DNA of 64,000 nt from JBAXGW01 sp037139195 (GTDB lineage Bacteria > Bacteroidota > Bacteroidia > Bacteroidales > JAHJDW01): the NCBI GenBank assembly GCA_037139195.1, contig JBAXGW010000011.1:1-64000 (forward strand), given 5' to 3'. Made by a program: the position numbers and the translations under genes. Within the stretch, counting starts at the first letter, position 1. The number at the start of each line of letters is the position of its first letter. Below, one piece after another: positions 18,139-26,787 of the stretch. Under the pieces are notes generated by a model. That model saw only the letters and a list, made by a program, of their open reading frames with translations. It was not told the DNA's origin and did no database searches.

Positions 18139-18183
18139 TTAAGGAATAATAATTCGGCTAATAATATTGATTTTTTTATTCAT
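18139..18183 (-). CDS. Ile-rich leader peptide 1 of the ilv operon
   Basis: Fourteen codons: MNKKINIISRIIIP then TAA. Six are Ile, including runs of two and three. The start lies about 25 bases after a TATATTTG promoter element, so it should be the first reading frame of the ilv transcript. It is followed by GAGAAT and by terminator 1, forming a complete attenuation module ahead of the second module. Confidence 0.75.
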   Translation of the reverse strand: MNKKINIISRIIIP

Positions 18184-18207
18184 TATAAAACCCTAAATTT
18201 TATATTA

Positions 18208-18240
18208 CAAATATACAAACAATTTAAATGTTTTTAACAA
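18208..18240 (-). promoter_or_regulatory. promoter of the ilv operon
   Basis: Minus-strand TTG (complement of 18238-18240), 22 bases, then TATATTTG (complement of 18208-18215), matching the Bacteroidota TTG/TAnnTTTG pattern. Transcription should start around 18200, just before leader peptide 1. The 22-base spacing is at the long end. Confidence 0.55.
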
Positions 18241-18282
18241 AACAATTAAAATTCGACCAATATATATATTTATACTATAAAA

Positions 18283-19584
18283 TTATTTAGCAAATCTTTT
18301 TGCATATTTCATTTTATGTCCTAAGAAAATAGCAGTATCATCTAATAACTCCTCAATTCTTAATAGTTGATTATATTTACAGATTCTATCAGTTCTAGAA
18401 GCTGAGCCAGTTTTAATTTGACCAGTATTCAATGCTACAGCTAAGTCAGCAATTGTTGTGTCTTCTGTTTCTCCGGAGCGATGACTCATTACTGAAGTAT
18501 AACCATTTTCTTTTGCTAAATTAACAGCATTTATAGTTTCTGTAAGAGTACCAATCTGATTAACTTTTACAAGAATAGAATTTGCAACATTTTGTTCAAT
18601 TCCTTTTTCAAGTCTATTAACATTAGTAACAAATAAATCATCACCAACAAGTTGAACTTTATTACCAAGTTCTTTTGTTAATTTTTTCCAGCCTGCCCAA
18701 TCGTCTTCTGCAAGACCATCTTCAATGGAAATAATAGGATATTTATTTGTCCAATCTTTAAAAAGGCTAATCATATCGCTAGAACTTAGTTTGTCGCCAG
18801 TAGATTTATGAAGATGATAAATTTTTTCATCGGCTTTGTAAAATTCTGATGAAGCAACGTCAAGAGCTAAGGCAATATCAATTCCAGGTTTGTAACCAGC
18901 TTTTTCTATAGCTTGCAATATAACTTTAATACCTTCTTCGTTTGATTGTAGATTTGGTGCAAATCCACCCTCATCACCAACATTAGTAGATAATCCTTTA
19001 GATTTTAGAACTGCTTTTAGATGATGAAAAACCTCTGTTCCCATTCTTAATGCATCAGAAAAACAAGAAGCTCCAACAGGCATAATCATAAATTCCTGAA
19101 CATCAATCTTATTATCAGCGTGAGAACCTCCATTAATAATGTTCATCATAGGTATTGGCAATGTATTTGCATTAACTCCACCAATATATTTGAACAATGG
19201 CTGTCCCGCAGTTTGTGCTGCAGCATGAGCAACGGCAAGAGAAACTCCTAAAATTGCATTTGCACCTAACTTAGATTTATTATCAGTACCATCTAAATTT
19301 ATAAGTTGTTGATCAATTTGGTTTTGATCGAAAATATAAACACCGTTAAGTTCTTCGTTTATAACCGTATTTACATTGTGAATAGCTTTTAAAACGCCTT
19401 TTCCAAGATAACTTTTTTTGTCATTATCTCTTAATTCAACAGCTTCGTGAATTCCAGTAGATGCTCCAGAAGGAACAGCAGCTCTGCCCACAATACCTGA
19501 ATCTGTGTACACATCAACTTCAACAGTTGGATTACCGCGTGAATCTAATATTTGTCTAGCTTTTACATTAATTATTGATCCCAT
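18283..19584 (-). CDS. eno: enolase (phosphopyruvate hydratase)
   Basis: Glycolytic interconversion of 2-phosphoglycerate and phosphoenolpyruvate, Mg-dependent, cytoplasmic. Protein of 433 residues, full family length. Motifs: AAVPSGASTGIHEAVELRD near the N-terminus, NIINGGSHADN, NVGDEGGFAPN, SIEDGLAEDDW, LVKVNQIGTLTE (catalytic Lys) and SHRSGETEDT. It lies downstream of the ribosomal operon terminator. No terminator was found between its stop and the ilv leader, so read-through into the attenuator region is possible. Confidence 0.97.
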   Translation of the reverse strand: MGSIINVKARQILDSRGNPTVEVDVYTDSGIVGRAAVPSGASTGIHEAVELRDNDKKSYLGKGVLKAIHNVNTVINEELNGVYIFDQNQIDQQLINLDGTDNKSKLGANAILGVSLAVAHAAAQTAGQPLFKYIGGVNANTLPIPMMNIINGGSHADNKIDVQEFMIMPVGASCFSDALRMGTEVFHHLKAVLKSKGLSTNVGDEGGFAPNLQSNEEGIKVILQAIEKAGYKPGIDIALALDVASSEFYKADEKIYHLHKSTGDKLSSSDMISLFKDWTNKYPIISIEDGLAEDDWAGWKKLTKELGNKVQLVGDDLFVTNVNRLEKGIEQNVANSILVKVNQIGTLTETINAVNLAKENGYTSVMSHRSGETEDTTIADLAVALNTGQIKTGSASRTDRICKYNQLLRIEELLDDTAIFLGHKMKYAKRFAK

Positions 19585-19637
19585 ATTTTTAAATTTAAAT
19601 TGTTAATTTCTGAGCTAGCGAAAATATAAAAAAAAAA

Positions 19638-19657
19638 GGATAAAACAAGTTTTATCC
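19638..19657 (-). terminator. terminator of the ribosomal protein cluster
   Basis: Perfect 9-bp inverted repeat GGATAAAAC / GTTTTATCC with a 2-base AA centre, flanked by A and T runs on both sides, so it could work in both directions. It lies about 25 bases after the rplQ stop and before eno. Confidence 0.9.
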
Positions 19658-19681
19658 TTTTTTAAAATAAAAAATAATTTA

Positions 19682-20161
19682 TTATTCTTCAGCTTTAACT
19701 TCTTCTGTAGTAGTTTTAGCATCAACTTTTTTAGTTGTTGATTTAGATCTTCTTGTTCTTGTAGCTTTAGCTGCTTTACCTGTTTTATTTTGAAGCATTG
19801 CTTCATTATAATCAACAAGCTCTATTATACACATTTCTGCAGCATCACCCATTCTAAAACCAGTTTTTAAAATTCTAGTGTATCCACCTGGTCTATCAGC
19901 AACTTTTACAGATATATCTCTGAATAATTCAGTAACAGCATCTTTATCTTGTAAATAACTAAAAACAACACGTCTTGAATGAGTTGAATCTACTTTACAT
20001 TTTGTAATTAAAGGTTCAACTAATTTTTTAAGTTCTTTTGCTTTAGCTAAAGTTGTTGAAATTCTTTTATGTTTAATCAAAGAAGCTGCCATGTTTGAAA
20101 GCATAGCTTTTCTATGAGAAGCAGTTCTGCCTAAATGATTGATTGTTTTACCGTGTCTCAT
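19682..20161 (-). CDS. rplQ: 50S ribosomal protein L17
   Basis: Large-subunit protein near the exit tunnel. Protein of 159 residues. The N-terminal ~115 residues are the conserved L17 core (MRHGKTINHLGRTASHRKAM). A Lys/Thr/Glu-rich tail of about 40 residues extends the C-terminus, common in this phylum. Last gene of the cluster, 6 bp after rpoA and followed by a strong terminator. Confidence 0.96.
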   Translation of the reverse strand: MRHGKTINHLGRTASHRKAMLSNMAASLIKHKRISTTLAKAKELKKLVEPLITKCKVDSTHSRRVVFSYLQDKDAVTELFRDISVKVADRPGGYTRILKTGFRMGDAAEMCIIELVDYNEAMLQNKTGKAAKATRTRRSKSTTKKVDAKTTTEEVKAEE

Positions 20162-20167
20162 CTCTTA

Positions 20168-21160
20168 TTATTCCTTGTCTAGTTTATATTTTGCTATATT
20201 CATTCCAAAAGTTAGTCCTTTGTTTTGAACTAATTCTTCTAATTCTGTTAATGATTTTTTTCCGAAATTTCTAAATTTCAAAAGATCATTTTTATTAAAC
20301 TGTACTAAATCACCAAGAGTATCAACATCAGCTGCTTTCAAACAATTTAATGCTCTCACTGATAAGTCCATATCAACTAATTTAGTTTTTAATAATTGAC
20401 GCATGTGAAGAGAAGTTTCATCAAATTCTTCAGTAGCAGTTTTTTCTTCTGTATCTAAAGTAATTTTTTCATCTGAAAACAACATAAAATGATAAATCAA
20501 TATTTTTGCTGCTTCTTTTAATGCATCTTTTGGATTAATTGATCCATCAGTTTTGATGTCCATTACTAATTTTTCATAATCCGTTTTCTGTTCAACTCTA
20601 TAATTTTCAATAGAATATTTAACATTTTTTATTGGAGTAAAAATAGAATCAATAAAAATCGTACCAATAGAAACATTAGCAGTTTTATTTTCTTCTGAAG
20701 GAACATATCCTCTACCTTTATCAATATTAATTTCCATGTTAAACTTAACAGAAGGCTCCAAATTGCAAATCACTATTTCTGGATTTAACACTTGGAAACC
20801 AGATAAAAATTTACCTAAATCTCCAGCAGTAATTTTATCTTGTCCTGTTATTGAAATTATCACTTTTTCAGACGTTGAGCTTTCAATTTGCTGTTTAAAT
20901 CTAATTTGTTTAAGATTTAAAATTATCTCAGTAACGTCTTCAATAACACCCTTAATAGAAGAAAACTCATGATCACATCCTTCAATTTTTATTGATGTTA
21001 TAGCAAAACCTTCAAGAGAATTAAGCAAAATTCTTCTCAATGCATTTCCTATTGTAATACCATATCCAGGCTCAAGTGGTCTAAATTCAAATACTCCTGT
21101 AAATTGATCTGAATCCAACATTACAACTTTATCGGGCTTCTGAAATGCTAAAATTGCCAT
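20168..21160 (-). CDS. rpoA: DNA-directed RNA polymerase subunit alpha
   Basis: Scaffold subunit of RNA polymerase. Protein of 330 residues. The N-terminal dimerisation domain contains ITIGNALRRILLNSLEGFAI. The C-terminal DNA/activator-binding domain (about 250-325) shows RALNCLKAADVDTLGDLV and FRNFGKKSLTEL. Located between rpsD and rplQ, the usual alpha-operon order. Confidence 0.97.
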   Translation of the reverse strand: MAILAFQKPDKVVMLDSDQFTGVFEFRPLEPGYGITIGNALRRILLNSLEGFAITSIKIEGCDHEFSSIKGVIEDVTEIILNLKQIRFKQQIESSTSEKVIISITGQDKITAGDLGKFLSGFQVLNPEIVICNLEPSVKFNMEINIDKGRGYVPSEENKTANVSIGTIFIDSIFTPIKNVKYSIENYRVEQKTDYEKLVMDIKTDGSINPKDALKEAAKILIYHFMLFSDEKITLDTEEKTATEEFDETSLHMRQLLKTKLVDMDLSVRALNCLKAADVDTLGDLVQFNKNDLLKFRNFGKKSLTELEELVQNKGLTFGMNIAKYKLDKE

Positions 21161-21181
21161 ACTTTTTATACTATTTTATTA

Positions 21182-21784
21182 TTACTTAGAATACAATTCA
21201 ACAATAAGTTGTTCTTTAAAATTCTCAGGAATTAAATCACGTTCAGGATAATTCAAAAAAGCACCTGACATTTTTTCTACATTCCATTCTAACCAAGAAA
21301 AATTCATTCTTGATGATAACGAATTAACAACAACTTCTAATGATTTAGATCTTTCTCTAACAGCAACTACATCACCAGGTTTTAAAACATAAGAAGGAAC
21401 ATTTACAACTTCACCATTAACAACTATATGTTTATGAGAAACTAATTGTCTAGCTCCGTCTCTAGAAGGTGAAATTCCTAATCTATAAACAACGTTATCA
21501 AGTCTAGCTTCTAATAATTGTAATAGATTTTCACCAGTAATACCTCTTTTTCTAGATGCTACATTAAATATTTTAGCAAATTGTTTTTCTAAAATACCAT
21601 AAGTGTACTTCATCTTTTGTTTCTCTAACAACTGTACACCATATTCAGAAACTTTTTTTCTTTTTCTAGTTGCACCATGTTGTCCAGGAGGGTAATTTTT
21701 TTTCTCTAAATATTTATCAGGACCATAAATTGGTTCTTTAAACTTTCTTGCAATTCTTGACTTTGGACCTATATACCTTGCCAT
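21182..21784 (-). CDS. rpsD: 30S ribosomal protein S4
   Basis: Primary 16S rRNA-binding protein. Protein of 200 residues. An S4 RNA-binding domain lies about residues 91-155 (RLDNVVYRLGISPSRDGARQ, HIVVNGEVV). The N-terminal zinc cysteines of some S4 proteins are absent, so this is the zinc-free form. In some bacteria S4 represses the alpha operon; no such site was identified here. Confidence 0.97.
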   Translation of the reverse strand: MARYIGPKSRIARKFKEPIYGPDKYLEKKNYPPGQHGATRKRKKVSEYGVQLLEKQKMKYTYGILEKQFAKIFNVASRKRGITGENLLQLLEARLDNVVYRLGISPSRDGARQLVSHKHIVVNGEVVNVPSYVLKPGDVVAVRERSKSLEVVVNSLSSRMNFSWLEWNVEKMSGAFLNYPERDLIPENFKEQLIVELYSK

Positions 21785-21810
21785 TTATCTAAATTTTAAA
21801 ATAAACAATA

Positions 21811-22200
21811 TTAAACTCTTCTTCTTTTTGGAGGTCTGCAACCATTATGAGGTATAGGAGTGATATCCATAATTTCAGTTACTTCAATTCCTATCGTATT
21901 CATTGATCTAATTGCTGATTCTCTTCCTGATCCAGGTCCTTTAACGAAAACTTTTACTTTTCTCAATCCTAAATCGTATGCAACTTTTGCACAATCTGCT
22001 GCGGCTGTTTGAGCTGCATAAGGAGTATTTTTCTTTGATCCTCTAAATCCCATTTTACCAGCAGAAGACCATGAAATCACTTGACCAGCATTATTTGTCA
22101 TCGAAATAATAACATTATTAAATGATGCATGAATATGCGCTTGTCCAATTGCTTCAATTTTTACTACTCTCTTTTTTGTAACCTTTGTTGTTTTTGCCAT
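21811..22200 (-). CDS. rpsK: 30S ribosomal protein S11
   Basis: Platform protein of the small subunit. Protein of 129 residues with the family core ASFNNVIISMTNNAGQVISW and the C-terminal PIPHNGCRPPKRRRV. Placed between rpsM and rpsD as in most bacteria. Confidence 0.97.
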   Translation of the reverse strand: MAKTTKVTKKRVVKIEAIGQAHIHASFNNVIISMTNNAGQVISWSSAGKMGFRGSKKNTPYAAQTAAADCAKVAYDLGLRKVKVFVKGPGSGRESAIRSMNTIGIEVTEIMDITPIPHNGCRPPKRRRV

Positions 22201-22246
22201 AATGTAAGGTGTTCTATATTCTAATAATACTTCTAATTAAAACTTA

Positions 22247-22624
22247 TTATTTAGTTGCTTTTTTCTTATTTGCAACAGTTTTCTTTCTACCTTTTCTAGT
22301 TCTAGCATTATTTTTGGTACTTTGTCCTCTAGTAGGCAGACCTAATCTATGACGAATTCCTCTGTAAGAACCAATGTCCATCAAACGTTTAATATTAAGT
22401 TGTACTTCTGATCTTAAAGCACCTTCAACTTTAATATTATCACCAATAATATTACGAATTGCAGCTTGCTGATCATCGTTCCAATCAGATACTTTTAAAT
22501 CGAAACTTATTCCAGCTTCAAGTAATATTTTTTTAGCAGTGCTTCTTCCGATACCATAAATATAAGTTAAAGCAACTTCACCTCTTTTGTTCTTTGGTAT
22601 ATCTATACCCGCTATTCTTGCCAT
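22247..22624 (-). CDS. rpsM: 30S ribosomal protein S13
   Basis: Small-subunit head protein contacting the P-site tRNA and L5. Protein of 125 residues. MARIAGIDIPKNKRGEVALT and the helix-two-turn-helix GSYRGIRHRLGLPTRGQ are visible, with a basic C-terminal tail. It follows the tiny rpmJ gene. Confidence 0.97.
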   Translation of the reverse strand: MARIAGIDIPKNKRGEVALTYIYGIGRSTAKKILLEAGISFDLKVSDWNDDQQAAIRNIIGDNIKVEGALRSEVQLNIKRLMDIGSYRGIRHRLGLPTRGQSTKNNARTRKGRKKTVANKKKATK

Positions 22625-22656
22625 ATATTAATAATGATTTTGTTGTCTAAAAATAA

Positions 22657-22773
22657 TTATCCTTGTCTTTGTTTTAATTTAGGGTTCTTTTTATTTATAA
22701 TATAAATTCTTCCCTTTCTACGAACAACGATACAATCCTCTGTTCTTCTTTTTACTGATGCTCTTACTTTCAT
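22657..22773 (-). CDS. rpmJ: 50S ribosomal protein L36, zinc-free form
   Basis: A 38-codon gene, easily missed: it begins MKVRASVKRRTEDCIVVRRK and ends KLKQRQG. It sits between infA and rpsM, the standard L36 position. Of the four zinc ligands in classic L36 (three Cys and one His), only Cys14 remains; position 11 is Thr, 27 is Asn, and the His is replaced. It is therefore the zinc-independent form. Confidence 0.95.
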   Translation of the reverse strand: MKVRASVKRRTEDCIVVRRKGRIYIINKKNPKLKQRQG

Positions 22774-22788
22774 TACTTTAAAAATTTA

Positions 22789-23007
22789 TTATTTATATCT
22801 GAATGTAATTCTTCCTTTTGTTAAATCATAAGGCGACATCTCTATTCGCACTTTATCACCTGGTAATATCTTAATATAATGCATTCTCATTTTACCAGAT
22901 ATATGTGCGATTATTAAATGTCCATTTTCCAATTCTACGCGAAACATAGCATTACCTAATGATTCTGTAACAGTACCGTCGAGTTGAATTGAAGATTGTT
23001 TTGCCAT
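22789..23007 (-). CDS. infA: translation initiation factor IF-1
   Basis: Binds the ribosomal A site during initiation. Protein of 72 residues forming a single OB fold of the S1 type (VTESLGNAMFRVELENGH, ISGKMRMHYIKILPGDKV, YDLTKGRITFRYK). It lies between map (6 bp away) and rpmJ. Confidence 0.97.
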   Translation of the reverse strand: MAKQSSIQLDGTVTESLGNAMFRVELENGHLIIAHISGKMRMHYIKILPGDKVRIEMSPYDLTKGRITFRYK

Positions 23008-23013
23008 GCTGTA

Positions 23014-23784
23014 TTAATTATTATTTATTATTATTTCTTCAAATGTTGATAAAATATCTGCCTTCTCTTTTCCTATTGCTATTGTATGTTCAAAATGTGC
23101 TGACGGTAATCCATCACTTGTTACAATAGTCCATCCATCTTTTAATTGTCTAACATTTCTTTTGCCAAAATTAATCATAGGCTCAATTGCTATAACCATT
23201 CCCTCTTTAAGTTTTTGACCATTTCCTTTTTTACCATAATTAGGCACCTCTGGACTTTCATGCAACTTTTTACCTACTCCATGTCCTACTAACTCTCTTA
23301 CAACAGAAAATCCAAAAGATTCTGCATAAGTTTGAATAGCATTTCCTATATCTCCTACTCTATTTCCTTCAATAGCTTTTTCAATCCCTAAATATAAACA
23401 AGATTTAGTAACTTCTAAAAGTTTTAAAATTTCTTGTTTTACATCACCTACAGCGAAGGTAAAAGCTGAATCTCCATAAAACTTATTTACAATAGTTCCA
23501 CAATCAATTGAAACGATATCACCTTCTTTTAATTCTCTATTACTAGGAATTCCGTGAACAACTTCTGAATTAATTGAAATACAAAGAGTATTTGGATATC
23601 CATTGTAATTTAAAAAGCCAGGTATTCCATTATTGTCTCTTATAAATTGTTCAGCTAATTTATCTAAATATAAAGTAGATATACCAGGTTTAATCTCTTT
23701 AGAAACTAAAGCTAAAGTTTTTCCAACAAGCAAAGAACTTATTCTTATTAATTCAATTTCTTCTTTTGACTTATATATTATCAT
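23014..23784 (-). CDS. map: methionine aminopeptidase, type I
   Basis: Removes the initiator Met from new proteins. Protein of 256 residues. All five metal ligands can be placed: D94, D105, H168, E201 and E232, with conserved H77 and H175. No N-terminal SH3 extension is present, so it is the short type Ia. It lies 11 bp after secY and 6 bp before infA. Confidence 0.96.
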   Translation of the reverse strand: MIIYKSKEEIELIRISSLLVGKTLALVSKEIKPGISTLYLDKLAEQFIRDNNGIPGFLNYNGYPNTLCISINSEVVHGIPSNRELKEGDIVSIDCGTIVNKFYGDSAFTFAVGDVKQEILKLLEVTKSCLYLGIEKAIEGNRVGDIGNAIQTYAESFGFSVVRELVGHGVGKKLHESPEVPNYGKKGNGQKLKEGMVIAIEPMINFGKRNVRQLKDGWTIVTSDGLPSAHFEHTIAIGKEKADILSTFEEIIINNN

Positions 23785-23795
23785 CTTTTGAACTG

Positions 23796-25148
23796 TTACA
23801 TTCCCATAGATGAGCGTCCTTTAATTCTTCCAGACTTCATTAAACCATCATAATGTCTCATTAATAGATGGCTTTCAATTTGTTGAAGTGTGTCTAAAAC
23901 AACACCCACAAGAATCAATAATGAAGTACCTCCGAAAAAATGAGCAAATTGACTATTCACACCAAATATTTGTGCAAAAGCAGGTAAAATAGCAATTATT
24001 GCAAGGAATAAAGATCCAGGTAAAGTTATTCTTGACATAACGGTATCAATAAATTCAGCAGTCTTTTTTCCAGGCTTAACACCAGGAATAAACCCACCAT
24101 TTTTCTTCATATCTTCTGCCATTTGTTGAGGATTGATTGTTATCGCAGTGTAGAAATAAGTGAAAACAACAATCATTAAACCAAATATAAAATTATACCA
24201 AAAACCTGTAAAGTCAGATAAAGTACTTGCTAAACCATTTAAGGATTCTGATTTAGCAAAACCCACAAGTGTTAAAGGTAGAAACATAATTGCTTGCGCA
24301 AAAATAATAGGCATTACTCCAGCAGCATTAACCTTAAGAGGAATATACTGTCTAGCACCACCATACTGTTTATTTCCAACAATTCTTTTTGCAAATTGAA
24401 CTGGAATTCTTCTTGTTCCTTGAACTAACAAGATAACAAAAACAATAACCAAAATCAGAACAACAATTTCAATTAAGAAAACTACTAAACCACCACCAGC
24501 ATTGAATCTAGAAATAAATTCTCCAAATATAGCAAAAGGTAATCTAGCAATAATACCAATCATAATAATAAGAGATATACCATTTCCAATACCTTTATCA
24601 GTAATTTTCTCACCTAACCACATAACAAACATAGTACCTGTTACTAAAATTGCAACAGAAGAAACCCAGAAAAACATAGATGGCTCACCAACATTAGTAA
24701 AAGGAGCAATTGCTTCTTTAGGTAGTTGATAAGTTAAGTTTTTGATATAAGCAGGTGCTTGAGCAGCTGTAACAATAACAGTTAAATACCTAGTTATTTG
24801 ATTTATTTTTCTACGTCCACTTTCACCCTCTTTCTGCATTTTTTGAAAATACGGAACTGCTATTCCTAATAATTGAACAACAATAGATGCAGAAATATAA
24901 GGCATAATACCAAGTGCAAAAACTGATGCATTTGCAAAAGCGCCTCCAGAAAACATATTTAATAAACCTAAGATACCACCGTCAGTTTGTTTATGCAATG
25001 CACTTAATTGCGATGGGTCAATTCCAGGTAATACAATAAAAGAACCTAGTCGATAAATCAATAATATACCAAGAGTATACATAATTCTCGTACGAAGTTC
25101 TTCAATCTTATAAATATTTTTTATTGTTTCAATTAATTTTTTCATCAA
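23796..25148 (-). CDS. secY: Sec translocon subunit SecY
   Basis: Pore subunit of the inner-membrane protein export channel. Protein of 450 residues with about ten membrane segments. Family motifs: RLGSFIVLPGIDPSQL in the first segment, GGALFANASVFALGIMPYI-like plug region, and a C-terminal HYDGLMKSGRIKGRSSMGM. The start has two consecutive ATG codons and either could be used. It lies between rplO and map. Confidence 0.96.
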   Translation of the reverse strand: MMKKLIETIKNIYKIEELRTRIMYTLGILLIYRLGSFIVLPGIDPSQLSALHKQTDGGILGLLNMFSGGAFANASVFALGIMPYISASIVVQLLGIAVPYFQKMQKEGESGRRKINQITRYLTVIVTAAQAPAYIKNLTYQLPKEAIAPFTNVGEPSMFFWVSSVAILVTGTMFVMWLGEKITDKGIGNGISLIIMIGIIARLPFAIFGEFISRFNAGGGLVVFLIEIVVLILVIVFVILLVQGTRRIPVQFAKRIVGNKQYGGARQYIPLKVNAAGVMPIIFAQAIMFLPLTLVGFAKSESLNGLASTLSDFTGFWYNFIFGLMIVVFTYFYTAITINPQQMAEDMKKNGGFIPGVKPGKKTAEFIDTVMSRITLPGSLFLAIIAILPAFAQIFGVNSQFAHFFGGTSLLILVGVVLDTLQQIESHLLMRHYDGLMKSGRIKGRSSMGM

Positions 25149-25156
25149 TTAAAAAA

Positions 25157-25603
25157 TTATAAATTAGTAGCTGTTCCACCATTTGCTTCAATAGCTTTAA
25201 TAGCAGCTTTTGAAAAAGCATGAGCTTTAACTTCAACTTTAGACTTTAATTCTCCTCTTCCTAAAACTTTAATTTTATCATTTTTTGATATTAAACCATT
25301 ATCATACAATGTATCTTTATCAATCAAAGTTAATCCTTTTTCTTCAGCTAAGCGTTGAATAACATCAAGATTAATTGCATTATATTCAATTCTATTTAAA
25401 GGTTTGAAACCAAATTTTGGTACTCTTCTATACAAAGGCATTTGTCCACCTTCAAATCCAGGTTTCTTTGAATAACCAGATCTAGATTGAGCTCCTTTAT
25501 GACCTCTTGTTGATGTTCCACCTCTACCAGATCCTTGTCCTCTACCTATTCTTTTTCTTGCTTTGACAGCACCATCAGCTGGTTTTAAATTCGTTAAGTC
25601 CAT
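25157..25603 (-). CDS. rplO: 50S ribosomal protein L15
   Basis: Late-assembly large-subunit protein. Protein of 148 residues with the Gly/Arg-rich N-terminus (RKRIGRGQGSGRGGTSTRGH) and KPGFEGGQMPLYRRVPKFGF. It directly precedes secY. Confidence 0.97.
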   Translation of the reverse strand: MDLTNLKPADGAVKARKRIGRGQGSGRGGTSTRGHKGAQSRSGYSKKPGFEGGQMPLYRRVPKFGFKPLNRIEYNAINLDVIQRLAEEKGLTLIDKDTLYDNGLISKNDKIKVLGRGELKSKVEVKAHAFSKAAIKAIEANGGTATNL

Positions 25604-25628
25604 ATATATTATACTTTTCCTATTATCA

Positions 25629-25811
25629 TTAATTTAATTCTTCAATCTTAACAAGGTGATTAACCTTGTTTACTATTCCTAAAATCTGAGGCGTTGCATT
25701 ATGTTCAACAGATTGGTTCATTTTTTTAATTCCTAAAGCAACCAAATTTTTTCTTTGACGTTCTGGTCTATCAATAGTACTTTTTATTTGTGTAATTTTT
25801 ATTCTTCTCAT
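25629..25811 (-). CDS. rpmD: 50S ribosomal protein L30
   Basis: Small ferredoxin-like fold protein of 60 residues (IKITQIKSTIDRPERQRKNL, LGIKKMNQSVEH). Placed between rpsE and rplO, the usual spc order. Confidence 0.96.
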   Translation of the reverse strand: MRRIKITQIKSTIDRPERQRKNLVALGIKKMNQSVEHNATPQILGIVNKVNHLVKIEELN

Positions 25812-25828
25812 TTTAGTTTTTTTTAGGA

Positions 25829-26347
25829 TTAACCTTTAAACACTTTTTCTAGGCTTATACCTCTAATTTGTGCAATTGAATTAGCATCTTTCATTTTTGA
25901 TAAAGCATCAAAAGTAGCTTTAACAACACTATGAGGATTTGATGAACCTTTTGATTTAGCTAAAACGTCTTTAATTCCAACACTTTCAAGGACAGCTCTC
26001 ATAGCTCCACCAGCAAGTACTCCAGTTCCAGGAGCAGCAGGTTTAACAAGAACTAAAGCACCACTGTATCTACCTTCTTGTTCATGAGGTAAAGTACCTT
26101 TAATAATAGGAACTTTAATTAAATTTTTCTTAGCATCATCAACGCCTTTAGCAATTGCAGCAGTAACCTCACTAGCTTTTCCTAAGCCATGACCAACAAT
26201 ACCTTTTTCATTACCAACAACTACTATCGCAGAAAAACTAAAAGTTCTACCACCTTTTGTTACTTTTGTAACACGCTGAATGCTTACTAATCTATCTTTG
26301 AATTCTATCTCGCTTGATTTTACTCTATTAACGTTAACTTTCGACAT
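25829..26347 (-). CDS. rpsE: 30S ribosomal protein S5
   Basis: Fidelity-related small-subunit protein of 172 residues. The N-terminal double-stranded RNA-binding fold has VTKVTKGGRTFSFSAIVVVG. The C-terminal fold has GTGVLAGGAMRAVLESVGI and the NPHSVVKATFDAL motif. It lies between rplR and rpmD. Confidence 0.97.
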   Translation of the reverse strand: MSKVNVNRVKSSEIEFKDRLVSIQRVTKVTKGGRTFSFSAIVVVGNEKGIVGHGLGKASEVTAAIAKGVDDAKKNLIKVPIIKGTLPHEQEGRYSGALVLVKPAAPGTGVLAGGAMRAVLESVGIKDVLAKSKGSSNPHSVVKATFDALSKMKDANSIAQIRGISLEKVFKG

Positions 26348-26390
26348 CTTAAGTATTCTTAAATTTTTAAAATATAATCTTTATAAGGAA

Positions 26391-26747
26391 TTAAAATTTC
26401 AATCCTGCTTCTCTTGCAGCATCAGCTAAAGCCTTTACTCTGCCATGATATAAATAACCATTTCTATCAAATACAGCATTATCAATTCCAGCCTCTTTTG
26501 CTCTTACAGCAATTAATTTACCAATTTCTTTAGCTTGATCAATCTTTGGATTTTTAACACCTGTATAATCTTTGTCTCTTGAAGATGCAGAAATTAATGT
26601 TACACCTTTACTATCATCAACTAATTGTGCATATATTTCTTTATTGCTACGAAAAACAGTCAAACGAGGTGCATTAGCAGAACCTAATACCACTTTTCTG
26701 ATCCTCATTTTAATCCTGTTTCTTCTTTCTAATTTTGTTAAAGCCAT
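26391..26747 (-). CDS. rplR: 50S ribosomal protein L18
   Basis: Binds 5S rRNA together with L5. Protein of 118 residues with RLTVFRSNKEIYAQLVDD, VFDRNGYLYHGRVKALADAA and the C-terminal REAGLKF. It lies between rplF and rpsE. Confidence 0.97.
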   Translation of the reverse strand: MALTKLERRNRIKMRIRKVVLGSANAPRLTVFRSNKEIYAQLVDDSKGVTLISASSRDKDYTGVKNPKIDQAKEIGKLIAVRAKEAGIDNAVFDRNGYLYHGRVKALADAAREAGLKF

Positions 26748-26787
26748 TTTAACTAATATTTTAATATGTTATATTCAGTTAATTATT

